Assembly (NCBI RefSeq): GCF_021134715.1 | Contig: NC_060020.1 | Location: 5,208,001-5,272,000 of the forward strand | From: Daphnia pulex | Taxonomy: Eukaryota > Arthropoda > Branchiopoda > Diplostraca > Daphniidae | DNA length: 64,000 nucleotides | Direction: 5' to 3' | Translations under genes and position numbers: made by a program | Shown: one piece after another, positions 59,301 to 64,000 of the stretch | Layout of the letters: every line of letters starts with the position of its first letter | Position numbering within the stretch: the stretch's first letter is position 1 | Notes under the pieces: model-generated | The model's input: only the letters and a program-made list of their open reading frames with translations | The model's database searches: none | What the model was told of the DNA's origin: nothing

Positions 59301-61287
59301 CAATCAACATTCACTTTAATAATCTTGAAATACCCGAGTCTAATTCATGTTTTTGCATTCTTTGTTTTGTTTGCTATGTGGTTGATGTCATCGCAGAGGA
59401 TGGATTGGCCGACTGCCCTCTATAACGCGATTGTCACACTTGAAGCGAGGAGCAGCTTCTATCCGCCACGTTCTATACATTTGTCCAATTGAGCTGCCGG
59501 AGCAAGATCACGAAACGGGAAGAACGTCGGTAGCAACGAGAACAGGAAACTTACCGCTTGGAACAGGAACGACTACCACTGATGCTGACGACTGGCTTGA
59601 GTACGGCGCGGCTGAGTTGCAAACGCGAAGCACTAGACGACGATTGGAGGCTCGATACAACGTCCAGGCCGAATTTCTCCAACCAGCTGGATGGATTTCT
59701 CGAACACCAGAGGGCAAGTTCGTGGTTGCCGATGAAGGTGCTCGGCAGATCCATCCAACTTACGGCTCCTATTCACCAGCTATAAGTCCCGTTGTCGAAA
59801 GTGGAGTTTACCGAATAGGTGGCGACCGACTTATCTGGCCACGACCGAAGCCAATTTTACGCAGGGAACTAAGCCCTGTACCACCTACTAGTGGTATATT
59901 GCCGGCTATGATATCTCCACCGACTAATTATCCGTTAGCCATGTCATCCCATCCAACAGTAACTTCTCCCCAATTCGGCCGACACGCAATCCCGTCGCAG
60001 CCGTCATCTCCTCATCATTTGATACCTGGCAGTCGCCAAGAAGCGATTAGATCTAGTTCACCAGGTCCGGGACTCCTACTATCCCCCTCTTTAGCAAACT
60101 TTAGCGACATGAGTTCGGTTCGTCATCCTAGCTCAGCAGAACGATCTTTGCATACCACATTCTCGTCTCGCCTTTCCTCTTTTCAAAAGCAACAGACACC
60201 AGACTTACCTCCGCGTCAAAACAGGCTCAACCGTTTTTTCCCATCTGCTGTCGCTCTCTCCTCCTCCGTAACGCCAAATAATAACTACATCCACGAGCTT
60301 CCTGCCCTTCTACCGATTCATCAGCAGCTGATTGTCCAGCAGTCACCCAGACGACAAGTCTCACCTCCACTAGAGACGATGCGTACTGTTCGCGCCGAAG
60401 TCCATTCGACTGAGACACCTCGCAGTGGGTCAAAGCAACGTGTTCAAAACGAGTTCGGCTTGCTCCTGAATACCGCCGGAAGGCATTTTCACGCTCCACC
60501 TCCTTTTCGACCGCCACCGCCACCGGTTTATCATCAACTTCCGTATACAATTTCATATCCGTCATCGTTACAGCGGCCACTGGCAACAAGTTCGCCACCA
60601 CGAAGTCGTCATTTCCCTGAAGGTGCTGGTCCCTTTCCCACAGGAAACTATCCTCGACGTACCGCCGATCTTCTTGGTTCACCCAGGCGACGTTCACCGC
60701 TAACAATAGCAGTTCGACTGAGTCCATCTCGGACGCAGCAGCGAATGAGTGAACGAAGCCGTAGTCAAATAGTTGAGTACTCTCCCCAAAGCCAATCGAG
60801 TTCGAGCGGATTCGATAGTAAAAACACATCGCAACAAAATCAGAGTTCACAGTCTGGATCCGGACAATCACAGCTCATGGCTACTAACTTCTCTTCTTCC
60901 ACGCTATGGGGAACGTCTCCACCGAGCCAAATAACTTCAGGCGAATCTACTTACGTCAACTGGCCCGTCAAAGCACTGGCCACGCCTTCTCTATCTCTGC
61001 TGGATGCGAGTGTCGATAACCACTACGAATTCGACACGACGCAAAGTCCAAACGAGACGGGGCTACAGGATTCTACGCTTCATACGGCTACTTTCATTCC
61101 ACCCACGACAACTAGAGCTGTTGATCTATCCACAGATTCCTCTGGACCTGGACCAGGACGCCATAGAAAGGTTGGGCCAATACCGGCACGGTCGGAAAAC
61201 ATTGAAGCTAGGGTTCAAGCCATGAAGGAAGAATTTCAAGAATATCGGAAACGAAGGGCTCGCGGACTACTCGAAAGTGCGTGTTAA
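49936..61287 (+). CDS. tutl: Turtle (IgSF9/Dasm1 family) immunoglobulin-superfamily receptor
   Basis: Exons: 49936-50023, 50215-50514, 52631-52755, 53301-53547, 53663-53938, 55120-55407, 55501-55691, 55778-55987, 56065-56336, 56442-56614, 56847-56930, 57119-57199, 57362-57547, 57624-57860, 58013-58097, 58300-58463, 59399-61287. They join in frame to 1631 residues. Order: Arg-rich N terminus, hydrophobic signal at about 111-128, five Ig domains (about 132-630; for example GDSIVFNCHIEF, EDIGDYTCAA), fibronectin III domains at about 631-725 and 779-870, a transmembrane helix GIVGGILFFIVAIILAVC (about 880-903), and a ~730-residue Ser/Pro-rich tail, mostly in one exon. The Ig1-Ig2 and membrane regions match fly Turtle closely. 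Turtle guides axons and dendrites through homophilic adhesion. A start at 50442 would give 1526 residues with an immediate signal peptide, but its context is weak (C at -3). The acceptors of the last two exons are the least certain. Confidence 0.9.
50515..52630. other. Turtle intron with short reverse-strand frames
   Basis: Minus-strand frames at 50631-50849 and 51092-51379 look partly protein-like (for example GPIDSSYTRKAFVWKRVDLN) but the second lacks an ATG, and no family was recognised. Another at 51830-52153 starts with an ATG and a hydrophobic stretch. They may be remnants of a nested gene or chance. Confidence 0.3.
53939..55119. other. Turtle intron, nothing else seen
   Basis: Lies between the second and third Ig domain exons. 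AT-rich, no splice-bounded open stretch in the turtle frame was found. Confidence 0.6.
58464..59398. other. Turtle intron with a possible microexon
   Basis: CTAG then GAGGAAAG then GTGAGC at 58785-58792 looks like an 8-base exon with both splice signals. Including it would shift the frame of the long last exon taken from 59399 and give a short tail that stops after about 30 codons, so it is a candidate for an alternative cytoplasmic end. Confidence 0.35.
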
Positions 61288-62180
61288 CTTGTGGTTCTTA
61301 AATAATGACTGAAATTAGTGCTAGTTTTTTTTTAAACATTGAATGCCAGAGACAGGAAAGAAAACGAATACTCATTACTTTCAAATTACGCTTCATTCCG
61401 CGATCGCTGCATTCCGCATCCTATTCCTCCCAAGTCTCAATTCGTTAGCTATTTGATTATGAACGTATACGTTGTGTGAATGATAGCGTAAATGTGTGCA
61501 TGCGACTTGTCGTGGTGAGTGTGCTAAATGCACTATTTATCGTGAAGAGATTGATTCAGCAGATAAGAAAAAACATGTATGAACTAAATGAATGAATGTC
61601 ATCGAGTAGATTTCCCACTGCCAGTTGCTACTGTAATTAAATTCCAGAGAAAATTCATTCTTGTTCAAATTCATCTATTATCTGAGTCTTGATTATTCAA
61701 CTTCATGCGTAGACAATTAGAGACAGCAACATTCCCATGGAAGATAGAAACTCTGTGGTAAAATTCGTAAACATGACTCGCTCACTCCTACGATTCATTG
61801 CTTGCTCCTTCGATTTAGCGCACTTTCTCATTGGATTCTCTTATCAAACTGTAAATCCAATAGACATTTGTCAACCTCGTCTTTGATTATGTATATGCGT
61901 GCAAAAATGCGACTCAGAAATAATCTTGTATGGTGTACTAAACATGGAATCATGATGTGCGAGTGTCATCCTAGATTAAGAATATTTCGTTTCATGCCAG
62001 AATCCTGTTTCTTTATTAAAAACAGAAACCCAAATGAATGGTTCTGTAATGTTTGTCTTACTTGGTTTCTTCCAGTACAAATTGGAGGCTTGTCTCACCC
62101 TTCACATGTGTTTTAAGTCATTTATTTGAAACACCTCAGACATTTTTTTTTTGCACAACTTTTCAGCCAAAACACATAAA
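61288..62180. other. 3' flank between convergent turtle and NOL7-like genes
   Basis: AT-rich sequence expected to hold the 3' untranslated regions of both genes. No clear AATAAA was found on the plus strand near the turtle stop; no repeat or ORF of note. Confidence 0.5.
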
Positions 62181-63059
62181 TCAAGAAACTACCCATCGCA
62201 TTTTACCAGACAATGCCTGCTTCACTCTGGCTTGTTCAATATCCTTGACTGAAAAAAAAAAACAAACAAAAATATATATATTAATACGTTTTTTTTCTGG
62301 CTTCATAACGACTTGGGTCTCACTTGATTGTCGTCGGTTAGATCGACCGTACAACATCCTATGACGAAAATCCTTTGGAACACTGGAGCCTGGTTTGGAA
62401 AACTTATTTTTCCACTTCCTTGATTCAAGAACTGCAACACTAAAGTCAGATGATTCCACTTCTCCCGTTTCCAATGGGATGTAATGTTCTTTTTCAAACC
62501 CTAGTAATTGTGCAATTTATGAGACAACAGATCATTTATTTTAAAAGCTATCGAAAAATACTTATATGACCACTGGAGGCATTCCCAGATTTAGTTCTCT
62601 TTCTTTGCTTTTTCTCAGAATCTTGTTGAGATTGTTGTTGAACAGGTTGAGCTGAAATGACGTCCACTAAGTTATCAGGTAACCTTTTTGAAGCCAAAGA
62701 CTGAAGGGTTTTAGCTTTCTGTTCTTTCATCAATGCTTCTTTTTTCTGTCTTCGTTTTTTTTGTTCTTCTTTAGTTATGCGTTTGAACTGTTCCTCTGCT
62801 TTAAGTATTGAAAGAGCTGCAACTTTTGATTTACTAAAGGATACATCATCAGGAGCTTCATCTGAATCTGACGCAGAGTCATTTTCTTCAACAGCTAGAT
62901 TTGTTTCATCTCCTGGAAAGAAAAATAAACACTTTGTTGTAACGAGAAACACACAAGTTCCATCAAAGGAATTAAAAGAAATGAAGTACCTGCTGGTATG
63001 TTGAAAACCAAATCGCTGTCTTCTGGATCTGGGCAATATTCATACTGCACCGAAGCCAT
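62181..63059 (-). CDS. NOL7: NOL7/UTP16-like nucleolar protein
   Basis: Four exons, 62990-63059, 62562-62912, 62324-62500 and 62181-62248, join in frame to 221 residues starting MASVQYEYCPDPEDSDL. An acidic stretch (ENDSASDSDEAPDDVSFS) is followed by a highly charged helix rich in Lys, Glu and Gln (EEQKKRRQKKEALMKEQKAK). Next come RLPDNLVDVI and a Gln/Lys-rich linker. The C-terminal part holds the family signature DFSVAVLESRKWK then FRHRMLYGRSNRRQ. This order matches NOL7, related to yeast Utp16/Bud21 of the small-subunit processome. Expected role is early 18S rRNA processing in the nucleolus. The last intron (62249-62323) has a T-rich acceptor and a GTGAGA donor. Identification rests on remembered motifs, so moderate confidence. 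Confidence 0.72.
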
Positions 63060-63430
63060 CTTATTTGTATTAAAAAAAAAGAACTTTTATTTTCCACGTT
63101 GTGCGAGTGAGACGGACAAGGACAACCAGACATGTGTCAGTACTCAGTAGCAGACAATATTCCGCGTTATTACAAGAATTTGACTAAACTGCGGGTTTAC
63201 GGACATACCGATGGTAATGTGCGGGGTTAAAAGAAGAACTACTGCTTCTGGTGCTGGTGGGCTGGGGGCTGGCTGGGGGTGGGAAGGTACTTCGAAACTT
63301 TTCTGAATACACAGTTGCATTCACAGCAGAGGGATATTGCATTGTAGCCGTAGCTATCATCAGATTTTGAAATTGAGTGGAGACAAGTGTTAATGATCAT
63401 CGAGCATCAAGCTGTAAGCACGTTATAATA
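63060..63430. promoter_or_regulatory. Shared upstream region of two divergent genes
   Basis: Only 371 bp separate the start codons of the NOL7-like gene (-) and fl(2)d (+). No TATA box at a useful distance was seen, so a bidirectional housekeeping-type promoter is likely. A G-rich segment (GGGCTGGGGGCTGGCTGGGGGTGGG) lies at about 63259-63284. Confidence 0.5.
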
Positions 63431-64000
63431 ATGGGTGAAGTGGAACGATGCTCTCCTATTAGAGTTTTATTAACTCATGAAGAATTAGTTAATCTTGACA
63501 AATCCCAATTACATCAGCAATGGATGAAGCAGGAAAACTACATTAATTGGCTGGAGTCACAGCTATCAACTGCTCAGAATGGTTGGCTTATTTTCTACAT
63601 TCATACCAGTTTCTACGGTAGCTTATTTGTTTCATTCATTTAAATTACTATCAGCATTGACTCCAGTACGAGAGTTTGAAGAAAAACTTAAACATTCAAT
63701 TTCATCTGAATCTGGAAGAAGGGAAAATTTTCTTTTAATGCGTTTGAACTCTAAAGAACAAGAAATTCAAGATCTAATAGTAAGTTTAATGAAAATGTAT
63801 TTGATCAAAATGAATGCAATCACATTCATCTTAATGAATTTTCAGAATTACTGTGCCATTTACTTATTTTCACAAATTATGACAGGTCCAAATTCAAGAA
63901 CTGAAATCATCACAAGCTGGTAACTCAACATCCTTGAGGTCATCACTGTTAGATCCATCAGTCAATGTTCTAATCCAACATTTGCGTAAAGAGCTTGATA
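63431..64000 (+). CDS. fl(2)d: fl(2)d / WTAP, m6A methyltransferase complex subunit, 3' end outside the window
   Basis: Exons 63431-63581, 63655-63779 and 63886 onward join in frame, running off the window at 64000 with about 130 codons visible. The protein reads MGEVERCSPIRVLLTHEELV then LDKSQLHQQWMKQENYI. It continues with SESGRRENFLLMRLNSKEQE and LLDPSVNVLIQHLRKEL, the conserved coiled-coil start of WTAP. In animals this nuclear protein holds the METTL3-METTL14 writer on RNA; in flies it also controls Sex-lethal splicing. The ATG is the first in the frame and has no clear competitor nearby. The remaining coiled coil and the variable C-terminal tail lie outside the window. Confidence 0.9.

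Overview
This is a piece of an arthropod nuclear genome, most likely a cladoceran crustacean of the Daphnia type. The evidence is short introns (about 50-100 bp) in intron-dense genes, GT-AG splicing with polypyrimidine acceptors, a Toll-pathway adaptor that keeps its kinase domain, and a turtle-type immunoglobulin receptor. Species is inferred, not proven. Exon coordinates below were worked out by hand from splice signals, frame continuity and remembered family conservation; no alignment or transcript was available.

Layout. 1-1068 (-): open-ended Ser/Arg/Pro-rich protein of unknown function. 2065-3272 (+): five-exon CGRRF1-like RING protein. 3273-8484: no complete gene; a 28-bp tandem repeat, a small dispersed repeat and orphan exon-like stretches. 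8485-9168 (-): uncharacterised single-exon protein. 10566-11252 (+): ubiquitin-eL40 fusion gene. 11329-13693 (-): eleven-exon Tube-like/IRAK4-like kinase of the Toll pathway, convergent with the eL40 gene. 14515-17887: a block of broken gene pieces. It holds the 5' half of an exosome subunit (EXOSC7/Rrp42 type), a frameshifted cyclin G copy, an unknown minus-strand ORF split by a 867-bp terminal-inverted-repeat element, and the 3' half of the same EXOSC7 pseudogene in reverse orientation. 17888-49853: about 32 kb without recognisable coding sequence, rich in microsatellites and low-complexity DNA. A good Inr+DPE core promoter at 22561 and a splice donor at 23131 suggest that this holds the first, non-coding exon of turtle followed by a ~27-kb intron. 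49936-61287 (+): turtle (tutl/IgSF9 family), all exons placed. 62181-63059 (-): NOL7/UTP16-like nucleolar protein. 63431-64000 (+): 5' part of fl(2)d/WTAP, a subunit of the m6A RNA methyltransferase complex, divergent from the NOL7-like gene.

The genes do not form an operon or one pathway; they are unrelated neighbours. The most informative points are the kinase-bearing Tube homologue (fly Tube lacks the kinase), the inverted and split EXOSC7 pseudogene with a duplicated breakpoint, the element insertion inside an otherwise continuous reading frame, and two overlapping open frames across the first coding exons of turtle.
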